Assembly: GCA_017427185.1 (NCBI GenBank)
Contig: JAFRTJ010000038.1
Span: 1-64,000, forward strand
Reading direction: 5' to 3'
DNA: 64,000 nucleotides
Source: Bacteroidaceae bacterium
Lineage (GTDB): Bacteria > Bacteroidota > Bacteroidia > Bacteroidales > Bacteroidaceae
Under the pieces are notes generated by a model. It was given only the letters and a program-made list of their open reading frames with translations, did not search any database and was not told the DNA's origin. The position numbers were made by a program, and so were the translations under genes. How positions within the stretch are numbered: position 1 is the first letter of the stretch; every line of letters starts with the position of its first letter. Below are positions 1-6,926 of this stretch, piece by piece.

Positions 1-144
1 CGTCCTCGTCAACGTTATCGTCCTCGTCAACGTTATCGTCCTCGTCAACGTTATCGTCCTCGTCAACGTTATCGTCCTCGTCAACGTTATCGTCCTCGTC
101 AACGTTATCGTCCTCGTCAACGTTATCGTCCTCGTCTTCGTCAT
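1..144. repeat. 18-bp tandem repeat array, at least 7 units
   Basis: Seven perfect head-to-tail copies of the 18-bp unit CGTCCTCGTCAACGTTAT fill positions 1-126, then the repeat decays through CGTCnTCGTC words to about 170. The array touches the window edge, so its true length is unknown. No reading frame with a recognisable protein runs through it. A related GATGACGATAAC repeat occurs on the other strand sense at about 15775-15812. Confidence 0.9.
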
Positions 145-322
145 CGTCGATTCTTCGTCCTCGTTATCGTCAATCCTCCCCTTCTTTCTTAATAAATGTT
201 AATACTTTGACCACGCATTAAACCATGCATTAATTTATTGGTCATAAAAGTGTTAGATTTTTTAAGGTTAATAATGTTCTTCAAATTAGATTGATTAGTA
301 TTTTTTCAGGTAATCAAGATTG

Positions 323-358
323 AATCCCAGCCAGCTGACGAAGCTCGCTGGGATTTTT
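323..358 (+). terminator. Rho-independent terminator
   Basis: AATCCCAGC (323-331) pairs with GCTGGGATT (347-355). Inside it AGCT pairs with AGCT around a 5-nt loop, with one C-C mismatch between the two stems, and a T-run follows (354-358). It is a strong intrinsic terminator for plus-strand transcription. No gene lies upstream in the window, so it may end a transcript starting before position 1 or a small RNA. Confidence 0.75.
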
Positions 359-432
359 CGTACGCCCATTGTGAGATTTCAGACACGGTTTTCATCATCA
401 TCTTTTTGTGACGATTGCAACCAACTCAAAAG

Positions 433-583
433 TAGCCTACACCCTACACCAGGGGTCCTTAATTTATTCAGTATCAGTGTGATATACGGGTGTAGGGGCG
501 GTGTAGGCTCGTTAAGTTGCCTACACTCATGTTACTTTATGATAATCAATATGTTACGGGGGTGCGGTGTAGAGTGTAGGCTA
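433..583. repeat. Inverted-repeat (MITE-like) element with 18-bp ends
   Basis: The ends TAGCCTACACCCTACACC (433-450) and GGTGTAGAGTGTAGGCTA (566-583) are inverted copies with one mismatch. Further GTGTAGGCT or GCCTACAC words lie between them (500-509, 519-528). No protein is encoded inside. A miniature element or a large folding RNA are both possible; no clear target-site duplication was seen. The flanking stretch 160-430 holds only the terminator above. Confidence 0.55.
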
Positions 584-644
584 AAATGCAGTTGATAAAA
601 AATTTTTTTTCACCTTCCGTCTCCTTTGCAACTGCGCAGAGGAT

Positions 645-800
645 TGGGGGACTTCTTTTTTCCCTTTTTCCCTTTTACTTTTTTACCCTTCCCCTTTTTA
701 CTTCTTTACCTTTTTACCTTTTTATCTTTAATTTTTTACCTTTTCACTTTTTCACCTTTTCCTTTTTTACTTTTTCCTTTTTTACCTTTTTCCCCTTTAC
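645..800. repeat. Pyrimidine-rich low-complexity tract
   Basis: About 155 bases consist almost only of T and C in repeating CCTTTTT and TTTACC words on the plus strand. Overlapping open frames here encode only Phe/Leu/Pro/Ser low-complexity strings and are not credible genes. Its function, if any, is unknown. Confidence 0.7.
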
Positions 801-888
801 TCAGAGTAATTCCGTGCGTGTGAAGAAATTCCTGATATCTTCTTCCGAGGGAGTTTAGGTCAAAGATGAGCCCGCCCTGTCGTGACCG

Positions 889-954
889 AAAACACAACGT
901 GTTGTGTCGGCAATTTCAACGTGTTGAGTTTGGGATTTCAACGTGTTGAGTTTA
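889..954. repeat. 22-bp-period palindromic repeat array A (3 units)
   Basis: Three CAACGTGTTG cores start at 895, 917 and 939, exactly 22 bp apart. Each core is two CAAC/GTTG arms around a GT centre; the first extends to ACACAAC/GTTGTGT. The same unit and period recur at 35148-35239 and 44401-44508, so this is a dispersed repeat family rather than a local accident. It lies just beyond the 3' end of the minus-strand gene at 988-1296. Confidence 0.85.
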
Positions 955-987
955 ACTGAATGACTTGTTGAATCAGGAAAGGGATTG

Positions 988-1296
988 TTACAAACCTTTT
1001 ATGTTTTTACCTAAAGGATGTTGTGCGATTTCAAGTAAGTTCATTGCTGCACCTAAAGAAATTGAATATTTACTCAACCATTTAGCAGCGCTATCGAAAT
1101 CTTCAATGGAATTCAAAAACAACTGCAAACTGTTATCCATTCCAGTCATGTTGCCATAATTATCCTTTATATATTTTAATTGTTCACTGGTAATTGGAAT
1201 ATTGTCTTTAATTCCCAACATGCTCTTTATCTGGGTCCCTCTTGCAGCAGCCTCGTCTTTATTCAATCTAAGATTCGACCAATTGATATCTTCCAT
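988..1296 (-). CDS. Small hypothetical protein
   Basis: A 102-residue, mostly helical soluble protein that I do not recognise. It begins MEDINWSNLRLNKDEAAARG and has no signal peptide or membrane segment. It lies 83 bp downstream of the small membrane protein gene on the same strand, and no separate promoter was seen between them, so the two may be co-transcribed. Amino-acid composition is balanced, unlike the spurious frames nearby, which supports a real gene. No function can be assigned. Confidence 0.5.
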   Translation of the reverse strand: MEDINWSNLRLNKDEAAARGTQIKSMLGIKDNIPITSEQLKYIKDNYGNMTGMDNSLQLFLNSIEDFDSAAKWLSKYSISLGAAMNLLEIAQHPLGKNIKGL

Positions 1297-1379
1297 AAAT
1301 CACATAATTTAATAATTAATACGTGGTTGGTGTTTATAGATATTCTTTCTTTTTAGGAGTATTATAATTTAATTATTTT

Positions 1380-1628
1380 TCAATGTATTGTATCTACAAA
1401 CTTAACATGTTCTTCCCATTTTCCCTCTTTGAAAATACTGTCTAGCGTATCTTTATCAATATTTAAGTGAGGTTTTATGCAAGGAATTGCTTTAAATTCT
1501 TTTGTTTTAACAACAGGTTTGAGCATACCCGTTTTTTCCATACTCTGTATATGCATACTTCCAGCAACTATGATAAGCACGTTTAGTATCAGCATAGCTG
1601 TAAGGACTAATTGGCTCCACTTTTTCAT
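1380..1628 (-). CDS. Small single-pass membrane protein
   Basis: About 82 residues from the ATG at 1628: a short basic N-terminus (MKKW), one hydrophobic segment (roughly residues 6-27) and a polar C-terminal domain of about 50 residues. A longer frame starts at 1673, but the minus-strand -7 element CAAAGATA (1671-1678) overlaps that start, so the downstream ATG is preferred. No family is recognised. It may share a transcript with the 988-1296 gene. Confidence 0.5.
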   Translation of the reverse strand: MKKWSQLVLTAMLILNVLIIVAGSMHIQSMEKTGMLKPVVKTKEFKAIPCIKPHLNIDKDTLDSIFKEGKWEEHVKFVDTIH

Positions 1629-1670
1629 ATAAAACTTATCCGGTTTTCTTTTCGTATCGCTTATTTTCCG

Positions 1671-1678
1671 CAAAGATA
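1671..1678 (-). promoter_or_regulatory. Bacteroidota -7 promoter element
   Basis: CAAAGATA on the plus strand reads TATCTTTG on the minus strand, matching TAnnTTTG. Expected transcription start is near 1664, giving a leader of about 36 nt before the ATG at 1628. Confidence 0.55.
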
Positions 1679-1921
1679 GTGAAATTCTTTCTTACTTTAC
1701 AGTAACTGTTATTTTTTCTCCTTTCTTTGAGTACAAAAATGTCTCCCTTTGGCCTTCTCAACTTCTCCGATTCCTATGACTCCAGAAGCACCAAATACAT
1801 TTTTTATAAAAAGGAATTGAGATCAGTATTGTATGTTTTAAGAAATATCATTATCTTTGTACGATGAACATTCATTTTCATGAAAAATAAGTTCACGAAT
1901 ATAGTTTTCGCACAGACTTAT

Positions 1922-1929
1922 TACCTTTG
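1922..1929 (+). promoter_or_regulatory. Bacteroidota -7 promoter element
   Basis: TACCTTTG matches TAnnTTTG and lies 17 nt before the ATG of the truncated WYL-type gene at 1947. The old regulator promoter therefore survives and may now drive the kinase-LRR gene. A similar TATCTTTG lies near 1852. Confidence 0.5.
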
Positions 1930-1946
1930 CAGCAAAAAAAGAAGAT

Positions 1947-2066
1947 ATGTCTCAAACCAAGAATGCATTGATACGCCTCAAGTATCTGGACAGACTGCTC
2001 TCTGATTACTATCAGGAAAAAGAGATGCCCCTCCGCAAGGCTTGTGGAAACGGATTGTTTACGTGA
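1947..2066 (+). pseudogene. 5' remnant of a WYL-domain regulator gene
   Basis: Thirty-nine codons starting MSQTKNALIRLKYLDRLL, then a stop at 2064. Bacteroidota WYL-domain regulators commonly begin with this kind of NKNALIRYKxxD motif before their helix-turn-helix, so this looks like the first tenth of such a gene with the rest lost. The frame runs into the leader of the kinase gene (ATG at 2111). It could act as a short upstream ORF, but a deletion scar is the simpler reading. Confidence 0.5.
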
Positions 2067-2091
2067 TTCGAGAGAAAACGTTATTTTTGCA

Positions 2092-2099
2092 ACACAAAA
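2092..2099 (+). promoter_or_regulatory. Possible -7 element of kinase-LRR gene
   Basis: TATTTTTG fits TAnnTTTG and ends 11 nt before the ATG at 2111, predicting an almost leaderless mRNA. No good -33 TTG was found at the usual spacing, so confidence is low. Confidence 0.35.
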
Positions 2100-2110
2100 A
2101 CTGTTATATC

Positions 2111-4924
2111 ATGAATTATCCTTTGATATCAGAATATATTGAAGCCATCAAGGCAGCAGAAGATAACTTCGAGGAATTGAAGTCTCTTCGTCTTGTCTTG
2201 GATTCTACGGGAGAACCTGTGATGGCCGGTGGCAACTTTGCTGTGGTCTTCAAGATGAAGGATGAGCAGACTGGAAAACTGCACGCTGTGAAGTGTTTCT
2301 TGAAGGAGCAGGAAGGAAGGGCAGAAGCTTATCGAATGATAGCAGAGGAACTGGAGTTTGTCAACAGCACGTTCCTCACACCTGTTAGATATCTGGAGAA
2401 GGAACTCTTCGTGGATACCAACAACTCAGATGAAACAGAGTTCCCCGTCCTGCTGATGGATTGGGTTGAGGGGCAGACATTGGATAAATATGTTCGCAAT
2501 CATTTGGATGATCAGTATGAGTTATCGTTGCTGACATATCAGTTCAGTCGTTTGGCGATGTGGCTCCTGCCACAACCTTTTGCTCATGGGGATTTGAAAC
2601 CAGACAATATCCTCGTTCGTGAGGATGGCACACTGGTGTTGGTGGATTATGATGGCATGTATGTTCCAGCCATGAAGGGGCAGAAAGCAAGGGAGTTAGG
2701 AAGTCCGGACTTTCGACATCCATCTAGGACAGAGGCTGATTTCGATGAGCATATCGACGATTTCTCCCTTATCAGCATTCTCCTTTCCCTCAAAGCTATT
2801 TCTATGCAGCCAAATTTTTTGGAAGAATATGGTGCCTCAGACAGGCTGTTGTTTTCTGAAAAAGATTATCTGAATTTGGCTGAAAGCAAACTCATGGATG
2901 CCATAAAACCTATGATGCATGATTCGGAATTGGCTACACTCTATTCGCTATTTATCCTTGGCTCTTCCCAAAATAATCTTTCTCAAGTATCCTTCCGCCT
3001 ATTCAATCTTACCAGACCTGATAAGTCACAATACGAAGATGAGGATCTGAGTACAGAGGTTACAAAAGAGGATTTGGAGAATGCGTGGGTAGATGAGTTC
3101 GGAGTAAAGTATAGTCAAGATAGGAAGAGGTTATTACGGGTACCAACAGGACTTATAAAAGAATATCATATTAAGAAAAAGATAAAGATTGTTTGTAATG
3201 ATTCGTTTTATTACGGAAGCCTTACCTCCATCCACATCCCAGACAGCGTGACTTCGATAGGAAAAAGTGCGTTTTCTTTTTGCCGCAGCCTCACCTCCAT
3301 TCACATCCCAGATAGTGTGACTTCGATTGGAGAAAGAGCATTTTGGGGTTGTGAAAGCCTCACCTCCATCCACATCCCAGACAGCGTGACTTCGATTGAA
3401 GAAAAAGCGTTTTCTAGTTGCGGAAGGCTCACTTCCATCCACATCCCTGACAGTGTGACTTCGATTGGAGAAGAAGCGTTTTTTGGTTGCGGAAGCCTTA
3501 TCTCCATCCACATCCCTGACAATTTGACAGATATCGGCATATTGGCGTTTTCTTATTGCGAAAGCCTCACTTCCCTCCACATCCCAGACAGTGTGACTTC
3601 GATTGGAAAAAAAGCGTTTTGGGGTTGCAAAAGCCTTGCTTCCCTCCACATCCCAGACAGTGTGACTTCGATTGGAGATTATGCTTTTTATTGTTGCAAA
3701 AACCTCACCTCCATCCCCATCCCAGACAGTGTGACTTCGATTGGAGAAAGAGTGTTTTGGGGTTGCGAAAGCCTCACTTCCATCCACATCTCTGACAGCA
3801 TGACTTCGATTGAATTTGGAGCTTTTTATGGTTGCCGCAGCCTTACCTCCATCCACATCCCTGATAGTGTGACTTCGATTGGAGACAGTGCGTTTGCTGA
3901 TTGCAGTAGTCTTACAGCTATCACTGTTAGTGAATACAACGAGAAATATGACAATCGAGATAACTGCAATGCAATCATTGACAGTGGCACAAATAAATTA
4001 ATCGTGGGTTGCAGGAATACCGTTATCCCTGACAGTGTGACTTCGATTGGAGAAAGAGCGTTTTTTTATTGCCGCAGCCTCACTTCCATCCACATCCCTG
4101 ACAGCGTGACTTCGATTGGAGAAGAAGCGTTTTGGGGTTGCAAAAGCCTTGCTTCCCTCCATATCCCAGACAGTGTGACTTCGATTGGAGCAAGTGCGTT
4201 TTCTGGTTGCGGAAGCCTTACCTCCATCCACATCCCTGACAGCGTGACTTCGATTGGAGAAGGTGCGTTTCGCGGTTGCGAAAGCCTCACTTCCATCCAC
4301 ATCTCTGACAGCATGACTTCGATTGGAGACAGTGCGTTTTATGGTTGCCGCAGCCTTACCTCCATCCACATCCCTGACAGTGTGACTTCGATAGGAGACA
4401 GTGCGTTTGCTGATTGTGAAAGCCTCACATCCATCCGCATTCCAGACAGTGTGATTTCGATTGGATACCAGGCATTTTTAAGTTGCGAAAGCCTCACCTC
4501 TATCCACATCCCAGACAGTGTGACTTCGATTGAGGAAAAAGCGTTTTCTTGTTGCGGAAGCCTTACCTCCATCCACATCCCAGACAGTGTGACTTCGATT
4601 GAGGAAAAAGCGTTTTCTGGTTGCGGAAGCCTTACCTCCATCCGCATCCCAGACAGCGTGACTTCGATAGGTAAAAGTGCGTTTTCTTTTTGCCGCAGCC
4701 TCACCTCCATCCACATCCCAGACAGCGTCACTTCGATTGGAGATTATGCGTTTGCTGATTGCCGCAGCCTTACCTCCATCCACATCCCAGACAGCGTGAC
4801 TTCGATTGGAGAAGGTGCGTTTGCTGGTTGCACAAGCCTCACCTCTATTTACATTCCTATAGGAACAAGAAATAAATTTGAAAAATTGTTGCCAAAACTT
4901 AAAGATAAACTTGTGGAACAATGA
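2111..4924 (+). CDS. Ser/Thr protein kinase fused to BspA-like leucine-rich repeats
   Basis: About 937 residues from the ATG at 2111; an in-frame ATG at 2042 overlaps the WYL remnant and is less likely. Residues about 35-300 are a Hanks-type kinase: glycine-rich AGGNFAVVFK (39-48), lysine in HAVKCF (K61), catalytic loop HGDLKPDN (159-166) and DYDG replacing DFG (179-182). From about residue 365 come 22 near-identical 23-residue repeats of the form TSIHIPDSVTSIGxxAFxxC, broken once after repeat 10 by a 40-residue insert. There is no signal peptide, so it is probably cytoplasmic with the LRRs as target-recognition domain. A PP2C phosphatase downstream is the natural antagonist. Confidence 0.9.
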   Translation: MNYPLISEYIEAIKAAEDNFEELKSLRLVLDSTGEPVMAGGNFAVVFKMKDEQTGKLHAVKCFLKEQEGRAEAYRMIAEELEFVNSTFLTPVRYLEKELFVDTNNSDETEFPVLLMDWVEGQTLDKYVRNHLDDQYELSLLTYQFSRLAMWLLPQPFAHGDLKPDNILVREDGTLVLVDYDGMYVPAMKGQKARELGSPDFRHPSRTEADFDEHIDDFSLISILLSLKAISMQPNFLEEYGASDRLLFSEKDYLNLAESKLMDAIKPMMHDSELATLYSLFILGSSQNNLSQVSFRLFNLTRPDKSQYEDEDLSTEVTKEDLENAWVDEFGVKYSQDRKRLLRVPTGLIKEYHIKKKIKIVCNDSFYYGSLTSIHIPDSVTSIGKSAFSFCRSLTSIHIPDSVTSIGERAFWGCESLTSIHIPDSVTSIEEKAFSSCGRLTSIHIPDSVTSIGEEAFFGCGSLISIHIPDNLTDIGILAFSYCESLTSLHIPDSVTSIGKKAFWGCKSLASLHIPDSVTSIGDYAFYCCKNLTSIPIPDSVTSIGERVFWGCESLTSIHISDSMTSIEFGAFYGCRSLTSIHIPDSVTSIGDSAFADCSSLTAITVSEYNEKYDNRDNCNAIIDSGTNKLIVGCRNTVIPDSVTSIGERAFFYCRSLTSIHIPDSVTSIGEEAFWGCKSLASLHIPDSVTSIGASAFSGCGSLTSIHIPDSVTSIGEGAFRGCESLTSIHISDSMTSIGDSAFYGCRSLTSIHIPDSVTSIGDSAFADCESLTSIRIPDSVISIGYQAFLSCESLTSIHIPDSVTSIEEKAFSCCGSLTSIHIPDSVTSIEEKAFSGCGSLTSIRIPDSVTSIGKSAFSFCRSLTSIHIPDSVTSIGDYAFADCRSLTSIHIPDSVTSIGEGAFAGCTSLTSIYIPIGTRNKFEKLLPKLKDKLVEQ
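3211..4851 (+). repeat. 69-bp coding tandem repeats (22 units)
   Basis: The LRR region is a tandem array of 69-bp units with very high nucleotide identity; stretches such as CCAGACAGTGTGACTTCGAT recur almost unchanged. This allows slippage or recombination to change repeat number and mix variable positions (the residues after SIG and around AFxxC). Long antisense open frames across the region only mirror this periodicity. Confidence 0.9.
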
Positions 4925-4936
4925 AAGAGTGGATAG

Positions 4937-5050
4937 TTAAATCAACAAGGCCATTACCTATATGTAAATAATGAAGAGTATAAAATTAAACTACAAACTA
5001 ATAGATTTCTTGAATATATGAAGAGTCAATTAGCAGAAGAAATAAGGTAA
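4937..5050 (+). pseudogene. C-terminal remnant of an unidentified gene
   Basis: A start-less open stretch of 37 codons ends at TAA 5048-5050 and encodes a protein-like sequence ending RFLEYMKSQLAEEIR. A TAG immediately precedes it (4934-4936). It has no start codon at its upstream end, and the only ATG inside leaves 10 residues. It looks like the tail of a gene deleted between the kinase and the nuclease. Family not recognised. Confidence 0.3.
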
Positions 5051-5127
5051 ATCTAGCATGTGACATTTTCGAGTTATGCATACTATACTATAATAATAAG
5101 GGTAAATAATTGTTGAGAAATAAAACG

Positions 5128-5135
5128 TATCTTTG
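5128..5135 (+). promoter_or_regulatory. -7 element before DUF1016 nuclease gene
   Basis: TATCTTTG matches TAnnTTTG and ends 8 nt before the ATG at 5144, so the mRNA would be leaderless or nearly so. TTG triplets occur at 5110-5115, closer than the usual spacing. Confidence 0.5.
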
Positions 5136-5143
5136 CAGACAAT

Positions 5144-6289
5144 ATGATTAAAGACGAAATAAATCAAAAGGAAAAGAACAATAGCCCTATAAAATATAAG
5201 GGTGAGTTTGAGACGGTATATCGTATTATATCTGCTCATAGAGAGCGAGTGGTTCGTGTTGTGAATAACGAATCAATGGCCATGGTATGGGAAGTAGGAG
5301 GCTATGTTTCCAACAAGTTGAAATCCTCAGCTTGGGGAGATGGAGTGGTTAGACAATTGGCAGAATACATTCACACCCAGGATCCGGCGGCTCGTGGATG
5401 GAGTTATCGTACAATCTACAAGATGGTGCAACTTTTTGATACTTATTCTACACCATCTTTTGTTTCTCTACTCGCTGAGACTAATATGGCTGAATATAAA
5501 GAAATTGTGCCATTCGAAACGACACAAATTGATGATTCTGTAATTGTGCCATTCGAAATGGCACAAATTCCCAATGTGCTGTTTTGTACAGGATGGACGA
5601 ATCATCAGATCGTCTTAAACAGATGTAAGACAGATGCAGAGCGTTTGTTTTATATCCTTTATGCTGGGAGGGAAAGGCTGGAAAATAAGGAACTGATTCG
5701 TGCTATCAAGACGGATACTATGAGTTCTTTGCTTGGTGGAAAGAATGTTCAGTCGAATAAGATGGCGAAAACATATCCCAACTCTCCTGTTCTTTTTAAG
5801 GAAAGAGTATATCTGGACATGTTAGGACTTCCCCTACGATATAAGGAATCAAAATTGAGGAAGGAAATCATTGCGCACATGAAGGACTTTATCCTCGAAA
5901 TGGGCAAAGACTTCTTGTTTATCGATGATGAGCATCGTGTAACTGTAGGCTGTAAAACGTTCAAAGTGGATTTGTTGTTCTATCATCGATTATTGCAGTG
6001 TATGGTGGCCATCGAACTGAAGACGACTGAGTTCCAACCCAAGGACTTGGGACAACTCGAATTTTATTTGGAGGTTCTTGATCAGGAAGAACGTCGTTCG
6101 AATGAGAACCCAAGCATTGGTATCTTGCTCTGTAAAGATGCTGACATGGAGGTGGTTCGCTACGCGCTGAATCGTAGTATGTCGCCAACAATGGTTGCCC
6201 AATACAAAGAACAATTGCAGGTCGGTGGAGTCATTCAGCAAAGTTTGGTGGAATTCTGCAGGTTCTTAAGTAAAGGGGGAAAGAAATAA
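5144..6289 (+). CDS. DUF1016 / PDDEXK nuclease family protein (YhcG-like)
   Basis: A 381-residue protein with the two-part DUF1016 layout: an N-terminal helical domain (about 20-180, with NNESMAMVWEVGGYV typical of the family) and a C-terminal PDDEXK nuclease-like domain. The catalytic pattern is visible: D276 in KVDLLFYH, then E291-L-K293 in AIELKTTEF. Family members are found with restriction and defence loci and are thought to act on DNA; the exact role is not settled. It heads a run of closely spaced plus-strand genes (next start 6 bp after the stop). Confidence 0.8.
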   Translation: MIKDEINQKEKNNSPIKYKGEFETVYRIISAHRERVVRVVNNESMAMVWEVGGYVSNKLKSSAWGDGVVRQLAEYIHTQDPAARGWSYRTIYKMVQLFDTYSTPSFVSLLAETNMAEYKEIVPFETTQIDDSVIVPFEMAQIPNVLFCTGWTNHQIVLNRCKTDAERLFYILYAGRERLENKELIRAIKTDTMSSLLGGKNVQSNKMAKTYPNSPVLFKERVYLDMLGLPLRYKESKLRKEIIAHMKDFILEMGKDFLFIDDEHRVTVGCKTFKVDLLFYHRLLQCMVAIELKTTEFQPKDLGQLEFYLEVLDQEERRSNENPSIGILLCKDADMEVVRYALNRSMSPTMVAQYKEQLQVGGVIQQSLVEFCRFLSKGGKK

Positions 6290-6295
6290 GATTTC

Positions 6296-6916
6296 ATGAT
6301 CATCATCGAGTCAAAACGGAAGAAGCCTGCCACGATATTGAAGAAATATCCAGATGCGATACTGGCAGACGTGACGAGTGGCGCAAAGGATGGGCTGGTG
6401 AAGCTGAGTCCATTCTATCCCCATGGAGACATTCCTGTTCCATTCAGCGAAGGGTATACAGCAACTTGCGTGGAGGCCATCTGGCAGGGGTTAAAGGTTT
6501 TTGAGAGGTGTGACGTGGATGTCTCTCTTTTCCAGAATGACGCGATGAAAGGCCTGAAAAGAACGGTCAGACGATTTGGCAAACCTTTGGGCCATAGCAA
6601 AGGAGTGAATGGAAAAGAGTTGCTTGGATATATAGAAGCAAGGAAGGAGATTTATATTCCAACCTATCGCTGGGTTCTCGAGAACAAAGTGGCTCATATC
6701 ATAGAACGGCTAAGGGAAGCAAGCAATAGTGGAAAGACCATTGTACTGCTTGACTACACCACCAATGCAGATGTTGAGGAAGGAAAGAAACCTTTGTCGC
6801 ATGCTTCATTGATAAAGGCATACGCAGAAGGGATATATCCCTATGAAGATGCAGAAATTAAGCCAAATAAAGTATACAAAGAAAACATCATACAATTAGA
6901 TTTGTTTAATCAATAG
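6296..6916 (+). CDS. NADAR-like conserved protein (possible DUF6939)
   Basis: A 206-residue soluble protein. Residues 38-70 read LSPFYPHGDIPVPF, then a CVEAIWQGLKVFE stretch. This resembles the layout of NADAR/YbiA proteins (short S-x-F-Y start, then a SVEHxxQxxK helix), a fold linked to ADP-ribose chemistry and to removal of guanine ADP-ribosylation. I also recall this architecture as DUF6939, but I cannot confirm either name. It lies 6 bp after the nuclease gene and 10 bp before the DarT-vWA gene, so an antitoxin-like role against the DarT domain is attractive but inferred. Confidence 0.55.
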   Translation: MIIIESKRKKPATILKKYPDAILADVTSGAKDGLVKLSPFYPHGDIPVPFSEGYTATCVEAIWQGLKVFERCDVDVSLFQNDAMKGLKRTVRRFGKPLGHSKGVNGKELLGYIEARKEIYIPTYRWVLENKVAHIIERLREASNSGKTIVLLDYTTNADVEEGKKPLSHASLIKAYAEGIYPYEDAEIKPNKVYKENIIQLDLFNQ

Positions 6917-6926
6917 GGTAAAGGAT

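Noticed and set aside
586..858. Phe/Leu-rich frames that could pass for a membrane peptide
   Set aside because: They arise from the pyrimidine-rich tract; there are two overlapping frames with the same bias and no conserved pattern.
889..954. CRISPR array
   Set aside because: The period is 22 bp with no long spacers, the repeats are near-palindromic and adjacent, and no cas genes are present.
3134..4921. Several long antisense open frames across the kinase-LRR gene
   Set aside because: They mirror the 69-bp sense repeats, have no start context or family features and encode repetitive Arg/Asp/Val strings only because the sense repeat lacks stops in those frames.
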